Positions 1 to 8,803 are shown, counted from the first letter of the stretch. The stretch is 64,000 nucleotides of DNA from Candidatus Nitrosocosmicus arcticus (GCF_007826885.1 NZ_ML675581.1:1-64000), one strand, 5' to 3'. Made by a program: numbers and translations. The notes: generated by a model from the letters alone, not told the origin.

Positions 1-64
1 GGTGTAATTATCAAGCCTTCGGGCGAGATATTCAGCCTGCCATCACCAATAGCCCAACGCACCT
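1..64 (-). ncRNA. 5' end of a possible structured RNA running off the left edge
   Basis: Read on the minus strand, the first 64 bases are much richer in G and C than the sequence upstream. They can form short stems: a GGGC near the start can pair with a GCCC about 30 bases later. No reading frame is evident. An AT-rich TATA-like stretch lies on the minus strand at about 75-88, which puts a transcription start near 57-64, where the GC-rich part begins. This is what a stable RNA gene looks like in an AT-rich archaeon. SRP RNA is one candidate, but I could not match its hallmark loops, so the identity is open. The gene continues outside the window. Confidence 0.3.
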
Positions 65-381
65 GATCTGTAAATAAATAAAATTTACAAAAAACGACAA
101 GTAGGTAAAAAAAGCAAGTACCAAGTAGTAAGTATGTATGTAGTAATACATTATCTTGAAATTGCACTATACCACCGCATAACAAAACACAACATATACA
201 GTAACAATAACAACATATACACAAAAAATATGAACTACAACTTGCTATTTCATGCGTAAAGAATAGATTTATAATTATCTGAGTGAGTTTGATTATGTTT
301 AAGCAGCGTTCTATGATTTGTTTCTTCTATGAAATGTTATGATTGGATTTTCTTTCAGTTTGTGATAACAAACTGGTGAAT
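65..381. other. non-coding stretch, AT-rich
   Basis: About 315 bases without a convincing gene. It holds a TATA-like stretch for the minus-strand RNA near 75-88 and runs of A/T. I see no other structure. Confidence 0.5.
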
Positions 382-750
382 TCAAACTAACTTGCTATTT
401 GAAATCAATACTCGAGTTCTATTCTTCTGGATCGCTTCTTCGATAAATGTATTTACTGTCTCAATTGAATATAATCTCAAAATTTCAACTAATTTGGAAT
501 TCTTGTTCAATTCATAATTTTTAATTTTGCCTTTGTATTTATTTTCTATTACAATTTTGTTTTGAACTAATTGGGGAATGATTCTTTGTACCGTTCTTAG
601 AGGTATTTCACTAGATTTGCTTATTTCTGTAGTAGTAAAATTAAACTGCTGATTTATTATAAGAAAATCTATTACTCGTGCTATATTATTTCTGAAAATT
701 CTTTCCAGGGGTCTATTCCTTATGAGTGTTGATTCTGTGATTTCATCCAT
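382..750 (-). CDS. small winged helix-turn-helix regulator
   Basis: A 122-residue cytosolic protein with a winged-helix DNA-binding fold. The helix-turn-helix lies at about residues 38-62 (TTTEISKSSEIPLRTVQRI), the wing at 66-82 and a C-terminal helix at 85-110. This is the ArsR/MarR-like layout common in thaumarchaea. No ligand-binding cysteines are visible, so a metal-sensing role is not supported. The target genes are unknown. The gene is followed on the same strand by none of its own operon members; the acetyltransferase gene upstream on the minus strand ends 48 bases before its start. The ATG at 748-750 fits well. A regulator is nearly certain; the pathway cannot be told. Confidence 0.7.
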   Translation of the reverse strand: MDEITESTLIRNRPLERIFRNNIARVIDFLIINQQFNFTTTEISKSSEIPLRTVQRIIPQLVQNKIVIENKYKGKIKNYELNKNSKLVEILRLYSIETVNTFIEEAIQKNRTRVLISNSKLV

Positions 751-798
751 GTTATATACCCGTTTTAATAATATAAATTGTTTATGCCAAAACTGGCG

Positions 799-1242
799 CT
801 AGGGATCGAATCTTAACATTATTGCTTTCTTCTTAAATCCTATTTTCTCGTAAAATTTCGATACTTTTTCATCACAATCAAGAACTACTTTATAGCATCC
901 ACGTTCCCGTGATATGGTAATTAGTTTTTTTATTATCTCTTTTCCAACACCTCTACCTTCGTACCCTTTTCTAGTTGCTACATCTTCTATGTGCCCGACC
1001 TTACCTCCGTTATGGATGAATTTTTGTTCTATGAGTAACGTGGCCGTGCCAATGACTTCTCGACTCTTTGCATCTTCTGATATAATTATTATATAGTCCT
1101 TGTTTGTTATAATTTCTTTTATAATTTCTTTTTTTAACTCTTCATTAGTATTGATGCCGCCTATTGTGGATAAGTTTGAGAGGGTTTCAAAGAACCCATT
1201 ATCAAAATCATTCTCTTCAATTTCTCTTATTGTGAATGACAT
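799..1242 (-). CDS. GNAT acetyltransferase of the GNA1 (glucosamine-6-phosphate) type
   Basis: A GCN5-related N-acetyltransferase. The stretch GHIEDVATRKGYEGRGVGK, then GCYKVVLDCDEKVSKFYEK, follows the eukaryotic glucosamine-6-phosphate N-acetyltransferase signature closely: the acetyl-CoA loop is RGVGK, and GCYKVVLDC and FYEKIGF belong to the sugar site and dimer strand. The family makes GlcNAc-6-P from GlcN-6-P and acetyl-CoA for amino-sugar synthesis. An in-frame start exists at 1290, but I prefer Met at 1242 (MSFTIREIEEND), because the 16 residues upstream are basic and unlike the family, and because 147 residues is the usual size. The substrate is inferred from similarity alone. Confidence 0.75.
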   Translation of the reverse strand: MSFTIREIEENDFDNGFFETLSNLSTIGGINTNEELKKEIIKEIITNKDYIIIISEDAKSREVIGTATLLIEQKFIHNGGKVGHIEDVATRKGYEGRGVGKEIIKKLITISRERGCYKVVLDCDEKVSKFYEKIGFKKKAIMLRFDP

Positions 1243-1290
1243 GCGTCTAAAATTATTTTGGTATATTGTTAAATTAATCTTTATTCTCAA

Positions 1291-1700
1291 GTATTTGTTC
1301 TAAACACGAAAATTAGTTTGATACATACTAAAATTATATAAAATCTCTTCTCAGTGGGTGGTACATACAATTAATATCTATGCTCGTTTGATACCCGTCT
1401 TGATTGTTCTCGAGTCTTTTCGGGTATTTAGTATGTGCTCCAACTTCTAATCTTCATTATGCCCATATCTTGAGAAGGTCCTAGAGTTTTGAAATAAACA
1501 TTATCTGGGTAAATGGTATCCACTTGTTAAATGCACGTTACTATAGCTGACCTTGATTTTTCAAGGATAAACTTTGTACTATTAAAATTAAACTATCGAA
1601 TGTCTTTAGCTTATAATATTGTATAAAGAAATTACGAATTCTTTAGAAATGCTAATTAATATATTTCCTTTAATCAATTATTAGTGTAAAAATAATATCC
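1291..1700. other. intergenic region with two hairpins
   Basis: No gene is seen. Two inverted repeats are visible: ATACCCG at 1391-1397 with CGGGTAT at 1421-1427 (loop 23), and CCTTGA at 1551-1556 with TCAAGG at 1561-1566 (loop TTTT). Either may be a terminator or a leader structure. The promoter of the response-regulator operon must lie in the last 100 bases, but I cannot place it firmly. Confidence 0.4.
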
Positions 1701-2120
1701 ATGACGTCCGAAGTTGAAATTAACAATCCTTACAAGAATAAGATGGCTAGAATAATGGTAGTGGATGATGAAAAAGATATTCTTAGAATTATTAAGAGAG
1801 ATTTGGAAATAACAAATGAATTTCAGGTGGAAGTATTTTCGAGTGGACTTGATGCGTTGAGCTCATTTAAGAATCATGAATTAGGCTACTATGACGTAAT
1901 TATCACTGATATTAGAATGCCTAGAATGAATGGTTTTGAGTTGTATAGACATATCAAGGAAATGTGCCCTAATACCAAAATTGCCTTCATTACTGCGTTT
2001 GAAATAAACAGAGATGAATTTACAAAAGTTCTTCCTTCCATCGATGTTAAAGATTTTATTATTAAACCGATCGATATGAATGATTTAATTTATAAGATTA
2101 AATCTATGTTAGCAATTTAA
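1701..2120 (+). CDS. single-domain response regulator (CheY-like receiver)
   Basis: A 139-residue receiver domain without an output domain. The acidic pair is Asp22-Asp23 (VVDDE), the phospho-acceptor is Asp70 (ITDIRMPRMNGFE), the conserved Thr is Thr98 (FITAFE) and the Lys is Lys122 (IIKPID). All key residues are present, so phosphotransfer is expected. The histidine-kinase gene starts 38 bases after its stop, so the two form a two-component pair in one transcript. With no DNA-binding part it must act by protein contact or as a phosphate relay, as is common for archaeal receivers. The first 14 residues are an extension; a second Met at residue 15 is a possible start. Confidence 0.9.
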   Translation: MTSEVEINNPYKNKMARIMVVDDEKDILRIIKRDLEITNEFQVEVFSSGLDALSSFKNHELGYYDVIITDIRMPRMNGFELYRHIKEMCPNTKIAFITAFEINRDEFTKVLPSIDVKDFIIKPIDMNDLIYKIKSMLAI

Positions 2121-2158
2121 ATGGAACTTTCATATCAAAAATGTTAAACAGCTCATAA

Positions 2159-3979
2159 ATGATAAGTATAGTATCATCTAGAAATAATATTTTTTTGTTA
2201 ATTCTTGTAATTGGCGTAGGTATATCTTTGTCCATATTATCTTATCATTATTCTGGTCTAACAGCAGATCAAATTGGTGAAATTGCTTCTGGTGATATCA
2301 GGTCAAATGCTATAATCGAAACAGATGGTCTTTCTAAAACTCTGTTGCATATTATAGATCCAGTATCTACTAACCTCGAGATCTTATCTAAAATTGTAAA
2401 TTACAGCAATATAGATGGAACTGAAATAATTATGGATGAAGTCCAGAACTCAACAAAGTCATTGACGGAGGGATATTATTGGATAAATGAAGATGGTCGA
2501 ATAGTCTCAATAAGTAACGTTAACTCTAATATAATTGATTCGTACAGTAGTATTGATTTGAGTAATAGAGAGTATTTTGTTATCCCTAAAGAGACTCATA
2601 CTAGCTATTATAGTAGCGCAATAGAATCTATAGATAAAATTCCGCGACTTTATATTTCATATCCTATTATGGAAGAATCCACCGGAGAATCTGTGTTTAA
2701 AGGGGTTATCGTTGCATCAATCAAAATCCATGAATTAGGTCGTTTTTTACAAAGCGAGTTAGCACCTCAAGTAGCAGGCAATGTTGGATTAATGGATAAG
2801 AATGGTATTATTATTTATGGCAGTAATCCTTCGCTCATTGGAAAATATTATCTTGGAAAAGACTTTCAAGCCCTAGTGCCTGAGGAAATTAGAGGACCTT
2901 ATAATTCTCTTCTGGCTAAAGGTCTGCAAGGATCTGCCGGAGCAGAAGATCTAGTATTGCTTGGAGGAAACAAGACAACTATTACTTATCAACCCGTCTA
3001 CATAGGTGGAAAGTATTTGTGGACTTTGTTTGTAAGCTCTCCTCATCAATTAGCAGCTGAGGTGGGGTTTTTGATAAATAATCAGAAAAATTTTAGCACT
3101 TTAATGATCCTAATAATTGGAGCTGTAGCCTTGGGCATTGCGTTTTTGATCCTTTCCTGGAATAAACGACTGGAGTCGGCAGTAAATTCGAGAACTATCG
3201 AGCTAAAAGATGCAAATAATTCATTGATAAAATATAATAAGTTACTTGAATCGGCCAATGAAAAACTAAGCATTCATGATAAGATGCAAAAAGAATTCAT
3301 AAATATTGCTGCTCATGAATTGAGAACTCCCATAATGCCTATACTTGGGGATGCGATATTTCTTGAAAAGCAATTCGAAGAGGGAAAAGAAGAAGTCAAA
3401 GTTGACAGAGAACAAGTGAGTTCTATTATTAGAAACGCCAAACGCTTAAAGAGATTGGCATCAGATATTTTGGATATTACTAAGATCGAAAGTCAGTCCC
3501 TGAAGCTTAACAAAGAACGCTTTAATATTAAGGACATAATTTTATCATCCATCAGTGATATAAAAACCCAGTTATTAAGCAGTAATCCAGAACAGCTAGA
3601 AAATTTGAATATGGTATATGAACCTAAAGACATCTATGTATTTGCAGATAAAAATCGAATCACTCAGGTTATTTTCAACCTTCTGGGTAATTCTGTAAAG
3701 TTTACTGAAAAAGGGTCGATCGGCATCGATGTAAAAATCGATAGAGATGTGATAAAAAATATTGAAAATGTGATCGTCAGTATATGGGATACTGGACAAG
3801 GTATCGATCCTGATATACTTCCAAGATTGTTTACAAAATTTGCTTCCAAGTCTTTTGAAGGTACGGGTCTAGGCTTGTTTATATCAAAGAGTATTATTAA
3901 TTCTCATAATGGCAAGATCTGGGCAGTCAATAATCCTGATGGAGGCGCGACCTTTTATTTTAAAATACCTCTACAATGA
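2159..3979 (+). CDS. membrane histidine kinase with dCache-like extracellular sensor
   Basis: A 606-residue sensor kinase. A TM segment at about 9-29, a large extracellular domain of dCache type at about 30-310, and a second TM at 312-333 lead into a coiled-coil linker (ESAVNSRTIELKDANNSL). The HisKA domain carries His386 in FINIAAHELRTP. The HATPase domain has an N box near 499 (FNLLGNSVKF), a G1 box in DTGQGIDPD and a G2 box in GTGLGLFISK. No HAMP or PAS domain is seen between membrane and kinase. It should phosphorylate the receiver encoded just upstream. It resembles the kinase at 53.8-55.8 kb closely in the catalytic part (MQKEFINIAAHELRTP, DILPRLFTKFA), so the two are paralogs. The ligand is unknown. 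Confidence 0.9.
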   Translation: MISIVSSRNNIFLLILVIGVGISLSILSYHYSGLTADQIGEIASGDIRSNAIIETDGLSKTLLHIIDPVSTNLEILSKIVNYSNIDGTEIIMDEVQNSTKSLTEGYYWINEDGRIVSISNVNSNIIDSYSSIDLSNREYFVIPKETHTSYYSSAIESIDKIPRLYISYPIMEESTGESVFKGVIVASIKIHELGRFLQSELAPQVAGNVGLMDKNGIIIYGSNPSLIGKYYLGKDFQALVPEEIRGPYNSLLAKGLQGSAGAEDLVLLGGNKTTITYQPVYIGGKYLWTLFVSSPHQLAAEVGFLINNQKNFSTLMILIIGAVALGIAFLILSWNKRLESAVNSRTIELKDANNSLIKYNKLLESANEKLSIHDKMQKEFINIAAHELRTPIMPILGDAIFLEKQFEEGKEEVKVDREQVSSIIRNAKRLKRLASDILDITKIESQSLKLNKERFNIKDIILSSISDIKTQLLSSNPEQLENLNMVYEPKDIYVFADKNRITQVIFNLLGNSVKFTEKGSIGIDVKIDRDVIKNIENVIVSIWDTGQGIDPDILPRLFTKFASKSFEGTGLGLFISKSIINSHNGKIWAVNNPDGGATFYFKIPLQ

Positions 3980-4145
3980 ATTGATTGAGGATAAATTAGT
4001 GATGCCTTTTCAGATAATATATAATCCCCATTGATCTCAACTTTGAAAGTATAGTATTAGAATGGAAAAATGACTAACCCGCAAAGTAAAATGAAATAAA
4101 ATACAAATGCTTGATATAACGATGTTTAATATTTTTTTAATATTA

Positions 4146-4367
4146 TTATTGATTGTTTTCCGTTTCATGTTTTGTTTTTTTGTCTAATCTTTTATTCCAT
4201 AACTTACTTGCGACGAATAGCAAAACTATAGTTATTATCAGTGCTATTTCAAGAATTATTAAACTCATAATGGTAAGTGTCTCAAATATTTGAATCAATA
4301 CTATGCCCATTATATTTCCCGTAATTAATGCGATAAAAAAAATCTTTAGTATCTCCTTCCTTGTCAT
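4146..4367 (-). CDS. small two-TM membrane protein, unknown
   Basis: A 73-residue protein with two hydrophobic helices (about 7-25 and 32-55) and a basic, polar C-terminal tail (LWNKRLDKKTKHETENNQ). It has no recognisable motif. It stands alone between the kinase and the winged-helix protein, convergent with the kinase gene. Real-gene status rests on the clean membrane topology and a sensible positive-inside tail. Confidence 0.5.
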   Translation of the reverse strand: MTRKEILKIFFIALITGNIMGIVLIQIFETLTIMSLIILEIALIITIVLLFVASKLWNKRLDKKTKHETENNQ

Positions 4368-4506
4368 GCTGCGATTATTTCTCCATATAATAAAATTAAA
4401 TATATTTTTATTGAATTGATTTATTTACCTTGACTCAATAATTATTGAATTAATGTAGTCCATATTTGGAATCTATGGTACAAAATGTCAAACAAATTAT
4501 TTTTTA

Positions 4507-5097
4507 TTAAAAGCTATCAAAACCCCCACCATCAAAATCAAATCCTCCTCCTATGTCTCCGCCCTGCATGTCTACATTTTCTGTTGCTCCTGTTTCTGTG
4601 CCGGCTCCCGAATCAGATTCCGACCCCGTGGCACCGGTATCTCCTGTGTCTCCAGCCATTGAACTCTCCATTGGATTAAGGGCCATACCCATAAAAGACA
4701 TCAACGACATAAAGAACACCATATCCATAATTCCAGAGAAAATCAAAAATGGCATCCATGATCTGTTGTTTCCCATAAATGTTTGGAGTTGGGCTTTATC
4801 ACCTTGTGAATACCATTGCTGCGCCTGTCTCAATTTATTCTCTAGTTCCTGTTGTTTTGAAGTTAATACCTTTAAACCCGTGTCTGTTAATTTATATTGC
4901 ATTTTCTTCCCCAAGAAAAATATTTTCTTTTCAACTTTAATAACCAATCGTTGACTTTCTAATTCCTTAAGAACTGTCTCAACTTCTGATTTTGTAAGTT
5001 TGGTAAATTTCATGATTTTATCTAAAGTAGTAAAATTCTTATATATTGCATTAAGAACTATGAAATGTGTTGGACTATCGTTAAGATTGAATGACAT
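4507..5097 (-). CDS. winged-helix protein with one TM helix and acidic Gly-rich tail
   Basis: A 196-residue protein of unusual build. Residues 1-78 look like a winged-helix DNA-binding domain (MarR/ArsR-like: FTTLDKIMKFTKLTKSEVETVLKELESQ, then wing KVEKKIFFLGKK). Residues 79-108 form a Gln-rich helix, 115-138 a Met/Phe-rich TM helix, and 145-196 a low-complexity tail of Gly, Asp, Glu, Ser and Thr ending in FDFDGGGFDSF. A plausible reading is a membrane-tethered transcription factor whose tail lies outside or binds a partner. The plus strand carries a 133-codon open frame over the same bases, but the minus-strand protein has clear domain logic. The function is unknown. Confidence 0.75.
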   Translation of the reverse strand: MSFNLNDSPTHFIVLNAIYKNFTTLDKIMKFTKLTKSEVETVLKELESQRLVIKVEKKIFFLGKKMQYKLTDTGLKVLTSKQQELENKLRQAQQWYSQGDKAQLQTFMGNNRSWMPFLIFSGIMDMVFFMSLMSFMGMALNPMESSMAGDTGDTGATGSESDSGAGTETGATENVDMQGGDIGGGFDFDGGGFDSF

Positions 5098-5356
5098 ATT
5101 TATAAAATATGTAAAGTTATACTTAAATACTATTGTATTTTCTGCTATTCTACTAAATCGGTTTTGGTGATGAAAAAGGTGACATTTTAGTACCCAATCA
5201 TTTACAAAATTTAATTAGATGGAAATTTTTTTTGCATTTTAGATTTCAAGTCAACTGAAGAATCATTACTCCTAATAATCCTACGATCATTTCTATATCC
5301 TACGTCATTGATATCAATACTATCCTCTCCATACACTTTTTAACAAATATCCTATT

Positions 5357-6304
5357 ATGATAATTGAAATCATAACGAGAACCGAAGCATCAATAGAAAC
5401 TAGGAGGTTAAAAATAGTTGTAGTTATACTAACTGTTTATCTAGCGGTAGAAATCGCGGCTGGATATATCACCGGTAGTCTGGCGCTAATCGCTGATGCT
5501 CTGCACATGTTTGCCGATGTCTTCGGAATTTCGCTCGTTCTTGTGGCTTCCATGTTTAGTAAAAAACCTCCAACTCCTTTACATACCTACGGATTCTATA
5601 GGTCTGAAATTCTCTCCTCTCTTGCCAATTGCGTTATTCTATTATTGATATCAATCTTTATCATATTTGAAGCCTATCGACGTATTTTTGAACCTCACAA
5701 TATAGAAAGCTCCTTCATGCTGATCGTTGCTATAATGGGATTAATTGTAAATCTTTTTGGGCTTAGACTATTAAAAGGAACACATACGCATACGGATCAT
5801 GTATTTTCTGAATCAACCCCGGAACATAATAATTTAGGAAAGACTGATGCCCTTCATATTCAAGGCGCAAAGCTAGAATTATTTAGTGATCTTCTGGGAT
5901 CTGTTGCAATCATCATTGGAGCTGTTCTTATATTCTATACCAATTTTTATCTGATAGATTCTATAATTAGCTTTGGTCTTGCTCTGTTCATTATACCTCG
6001 TGTTTGGTATTTGTTTCAAAGATCGGTATCAATTTTGATGGAGAGTTCTCCTTCCAGTTTGTTGTATAAGGACATAAAGGATTCAATTCTACAGATAAGA
6101 GGTGTAACCGGAGTGTTTGATCTCCACATATGGAGTATAACATCCGGAAATATTGCATTATCTGCACATATAGTTATTTTTGATTCAACCAAATCACAAG
6201 AGATACTCCAAGAAATAAATTCACTCTTAGAAAAGAAATTTGGAATCTATCATACTACAATTCAGATCGAAAAATATCATATAGTTGATGATAGGGATCA
6301 TTAA
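5357..6304 (+). CDS. cation diffusion facilitator transporter (Zn-type, CzcD/ZnT-like)
   Basis: A 315-residue CDF exporter of divalent metal, with six TM helices and a cytosolic C-terminal domain of ferredoxin-like fold (from about residue 220). TM2 has the HxxxD metal pair His50/Asp54 (DALHMFAD). In TM5 the usual HxxxD reads ELFSD, so His is replaced by Glu. A short His-rich loop (GTHTHTDHVF) joins TM4 and TM5. TM2 and the loop point to zinc or a similar ion, while the TM5 Glu may change selectivity. The start at 5357 gives a 16-residue leader before TM1. A second, more divergent CDF gene lies at 36.2 kb. Confidence 0.88.
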   Translation: MIIEIITRTEASIETRRLKIVVVILTVYLAVEIAAGYITGSLALIADALHMFADVFGISLVLVASMFSKKPPTPLHTYGFYRSEILSSLANCVILLLISIFIIFEAYRRIFEPHNIESSFMLIVAIMGLIVNLFGLRLLKGTHTHTDHVFSESTPEHNNLGKTDALHIQGAKLELFSDLLGSVAIIIGAVLIFYTNFYLIDSIISFGLALFIIPRVWYLFQRSVSILMESSPSSLLYKDIKDSILQIRGVTGVFDLHIWSITSGNIALSAHIVIFDSTKSQEILQEINSLLEKKFGIYHTTIQIEKYHIVDDRDH

Positions 6305-6377
6305 ATGTTTTTTATTATTTTAACTTGAATTCGACTATAATGTCGTCATCAGTATTGGATAAAGTAGATATTTATGT

Positions 6378-6947
6378 ATGCAACCTGATCAATATTCGTC
6401 CTCAATGGTTTCTGAAATAACTATCGCGCTGGATCTCGATTCTGTTTTGGCCGATGTAATGCAAATCTGGTTAGAAGAATATAATGATATTTTCAATACT
6501 GACATAAAAAAACGAGATATATCTGATTGGCACATACATAACATATTACCAATAAGTATACAACAGATAACGGATTTATTTATAATGGTCTGGAAAAAAC
6601 GATGGCAGGATATACCTCCTACTAATAATGACATTTCAGATGTAATAAATCAATTGCAAGACAAGGGCTTTCGAATATCCATAATTACAAAGAGAGAGCG
6701 AGTTACGATGCCTTTTGTGGCTCATTGGCTCGATCTAAATAATATACCTTTCAATGACATTGTTTTCATTTTTGATGATGTGTCAAAGAGCCATTTTCCT
6801 TTCTTTCTATTGGTTGATGATTCTCCAATCAATGCGAAGGAAATTGTTGCTCCTAAACAGATAATAATTTTTGATCAGCCTTGGAATAAATCTTTAGTAT
6901 CTTATACAAGGATAAACAGATTGAATGAGCTAATTGACTTGGTATAG
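6378..6947 (+). CDS. HAD-superfamily 5'-nucleotidase-like phosphatase
   Basis: A 189-residue HAD phosphatase. Motif I is ALDLDSVLAD with nucleophile Asp19 and acid/base Asp21, motif II is near SIITKR, and the metal-binding motif is FLLVDDSPIN. Size and the DLDSVLAD form fit the small 5'(3')-deoxyribonucleotidase (NT5C-like) branch. It likely dephosphorylates a nucleotide or a similar small phosphate in the cytosol; the substrate cannot be read from the sequence. Met at residue 10 is an alternative start, just before the fold begins. It lies 73 bases after the CDF gene and may share its transcript. Confidence 0.75.
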   Translation: MQPDQYSSSMVSEITIALDLDSVLADVMQIWLEEYNDIFNTDIKKRDISDWHIHNILPISIQQITDLFIMVWKKRWQDIPPTNNDISDVINQLQDKGFRISIITKRERVTMPFVAHWLDLNNIPFNDIVFIFDDVSKSHFPFFLLVDDSPINAKEIVAPKQIIIFDQPWNKSLVSYTRINRLNELIDLV

Positions 6948-6972
6948 GAGTATAACGTTTGACCTTCACGTT

Positions 6973-7203
6973 CTATTTTATTCTACTATCCAATTCTATA
7001 AATAATCTATTTAAGGCTGATGATAGTCCGTTATAATGACAAAGGAAATTAAAACTTTCTTCCAATTTGTCTTTATCCGAAGTTGGTTTTCCCAAGTAAT
7101 CCAATTCTATATCTTCCAGATCTGTTTTCAAATAAATTACTATGGAAAATTTTTCGTCCTCATTGATATTACTTAATTTGTATTCTCTAAGCTCAATCTT
7201 CAT
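6973..7203 (-). CDS. hypothetical small protein
   Basis: A soluble protein of 76 residues if Met at 7203 (MKIELREYKLSNINEDEKFS) is the start; the open frame reaches back to 7269, but the added residues are basic and unlike a domain. It alternates beta-like and helical stretches with many acidic residues and has no known motif. It lies between the 5'-nucleotidase-like gene (convergent) and the PurF-like gene. I do not recognise it. Confidence 0.4.
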   Translation of the reverse strand: MKIELREYKLSNINEDEKFSIVIYLKTDLEDIELDYLGKPTSDKDKLEESFNFLCHYNGLSSALNRLFIELDSRIK

Positions 7204-7334
7204 TACCGTCCTCCCTTCGATCGCAAATTTATTCTTCTCTAGAATAACTTTCCTTCTATTCAAGATCAATAGTATTATAACACTATAATATCTAATTTAA
7301 TAAAGTTCTCTTTGTGGAGTGTATTATTGTCCAC

Positions 7335-8711
7335 TTATTTATAATCCAAAAATCGTATCCATTCGGGAAACCATAGCTGACTTTCGTGAACACCAATGCC
7401 TTTCGCCAGGATCTCCGGAGAGTTATAAAATACTGAATCAGCTCCTAATTCTAAGGCTATCTTCTTATTGAGATCGTCTATATAAGATATCTTGCCAACA
7501 TATTTTCTCCCAATAAGGTCTTTTTGTTGAGTATATAAACCGACTTGACGGCCATCAATGGTGGGAACGTAGCTAACAATTATGTCAATCTTATTTACAC
7601 CTGATTTTTTTAAATAGAAGACTGTTTCAATTATTGTACCTCCAGTTTGTATCGTACCTTGAACAGATAGAATGTTCTTGTCTTGAGTAAGTGGAGTAAT
7701 GATGAACTTAAGTGTTTTACCATTGGATAGTAATTTGTTCTTACTTACCTGTTCTGAATAATCTATCATTGGATCTGAATCATCATACCTATCTTTTATT
7801 ATTCCTTCAACCATTTCAAATTTTTTTCCATTATTTTTGAATCCTATGTTTAAGCCTAGAGCCATTGGTCTCGTATAATCTGGTTCCGCAAAGATCATGT
7901 CAGCATCTATGTTTTTTTTTGATAGATATTGTCCCTGAATGTTTCCAATATTCTTTCTTATAGAATAAATGCTCTTATTGTTAAAAATACTTGACACATG
8001 TGACTCGCGAATAAATTCGAATGGATCCATTAAGATTCTATTTTTGTCCAGTTGTGTCAGAATATCCATACCGTACTTGGAACTCAAACGAAGTAGCTGT
8101 CCTGGATTTATTTCTTTTAATTTTAAGTGAAAAATACTCTCGAGATAGTTCTCGGAAGTAACCATAAAAAATACTTCGTTTTCATCATTTCCCAGAAAGA
8201 GGGGTTTAAATCCTGTACTATTTCTAAAAACATAGATTTCGTTGTTAATATTTATTACGTAATTTCCCCTTAAATGCCTGTCCAAAAATTCAGCTGCTTT
8301 ATAAGGATCTTTTCGTGTCAGTAGGAGTTCTTTAAAAATGTAATGAATTTGCTCTAAGGGTTCAGAATTCCTGTTTCTTATTAACGGATGTGTTGTTAAT
8401 TTATCTAAATCTATAAAAAAACCATCCAGAGCAAAATTTATTCTCTCCATTCTTTTGGACTTTGGCTTTTTTTTTGAAAGATGTCCAACCGTAGTTTGCA
8501 TTGGATTGTTCAGCTGCGTTACGATTTTTTCATGGATGGTATCAAATGTTGGTAATGAGCCATATCCACTGGCCTCAAATTTACCTGAACTAATTTTCCA
8601 AACTGCCTTTCCACGGTGTTGGAGTAATTGCATTCCGCGAAATACTTGATAAATTATCTTTTCATTATTGACCTTCTCATCCAGTACACACACTGCAACT
8701 ATTCCACCCAT
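7335..8711 (-). CDS. PurF-like protein (amidophosphoribosyltransferase paralog), catalytic residues lost
   Basis: A 458-residue protein with the two-domain plan of glutamine PRPP amidotransferase. The N-terminal Ntn-glutaminase domain starts MGGIVAV with LLQHRGKAVWKIS, equivalent to MCGIVG and LQHRGQES in PurF, and the phosphoribosyltransferase domain fills the second half. Two key features are missing. The catalytic Cys right after the initiator Met is Gly, and the PRPP loop, VVDDSIVRGTT-like in PurF, reads SVQGTIQTGGTI without the Asp pair. I therefore expect neither glutaminase nor transferase activity. It may be a regulatory or structural relative. The start fits exactly, since the family begins with the nucleophile at position 2. 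The gene is divergent from ychF with about 125 bases between. Confidence 0.75.
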   Translation of the reverse strand: MGGIVAVCVLDEKVNNEKIIYQVFRGMQLLQHRGKAVWKISSGKFEASGYGSLPTFDTIHEKIVTQLNNPMQTTVGHLSKKKPKSKRMERINFALDGFFIDLDKLTTHPLIRNRNSEPLEQIHYIFKELLLTRKDPYKAAEFLDRHLRGNYVININNEIYVFRNSTGFKPLFLGNDENEVFFMVTSENYLESIFHLKLKEINPGQLLRLSSKYGMDILTQLDKNRILMDPFEFIRESHVSSIFNNKSIYSIRKNIGNIQGQYLSKKNIDADMIFAEPDYTRPMALGLNIGFKNNGKKFEMVEGIIKDRYDDSDPMIDYSEQVSKNKLLSNGKTLKFIITPLTQDKNILSVQGTIQTGGTIIETVFYLKKSGVNKIDIIVSYVPTIDGRQVGLYTQQKDLIGRKYVGKISYIDDLNKKIALELGADSVFYNSPEILAKGIGVHESQLWFPEWIRFLDYK

Positions 8712-8803
8712 TAAAATTCAGAATTGCTTTATCGTTAGAACGATAAAAATTTTGATATTTATCCATTTATTTGTTCTGATTATGTTGGTCCAAAATGCTA
8801 AGT

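Noticed and set aside
4553-4954. 133-codon plus-strand open frame opposite the winged-helix/TM gene
   Set aside because: It is Ser/Pro/Cys-rich, has no domain, and mirrors the Gly/Asp-rich minus-strand tail; the minus-strand protein has clear architecture.
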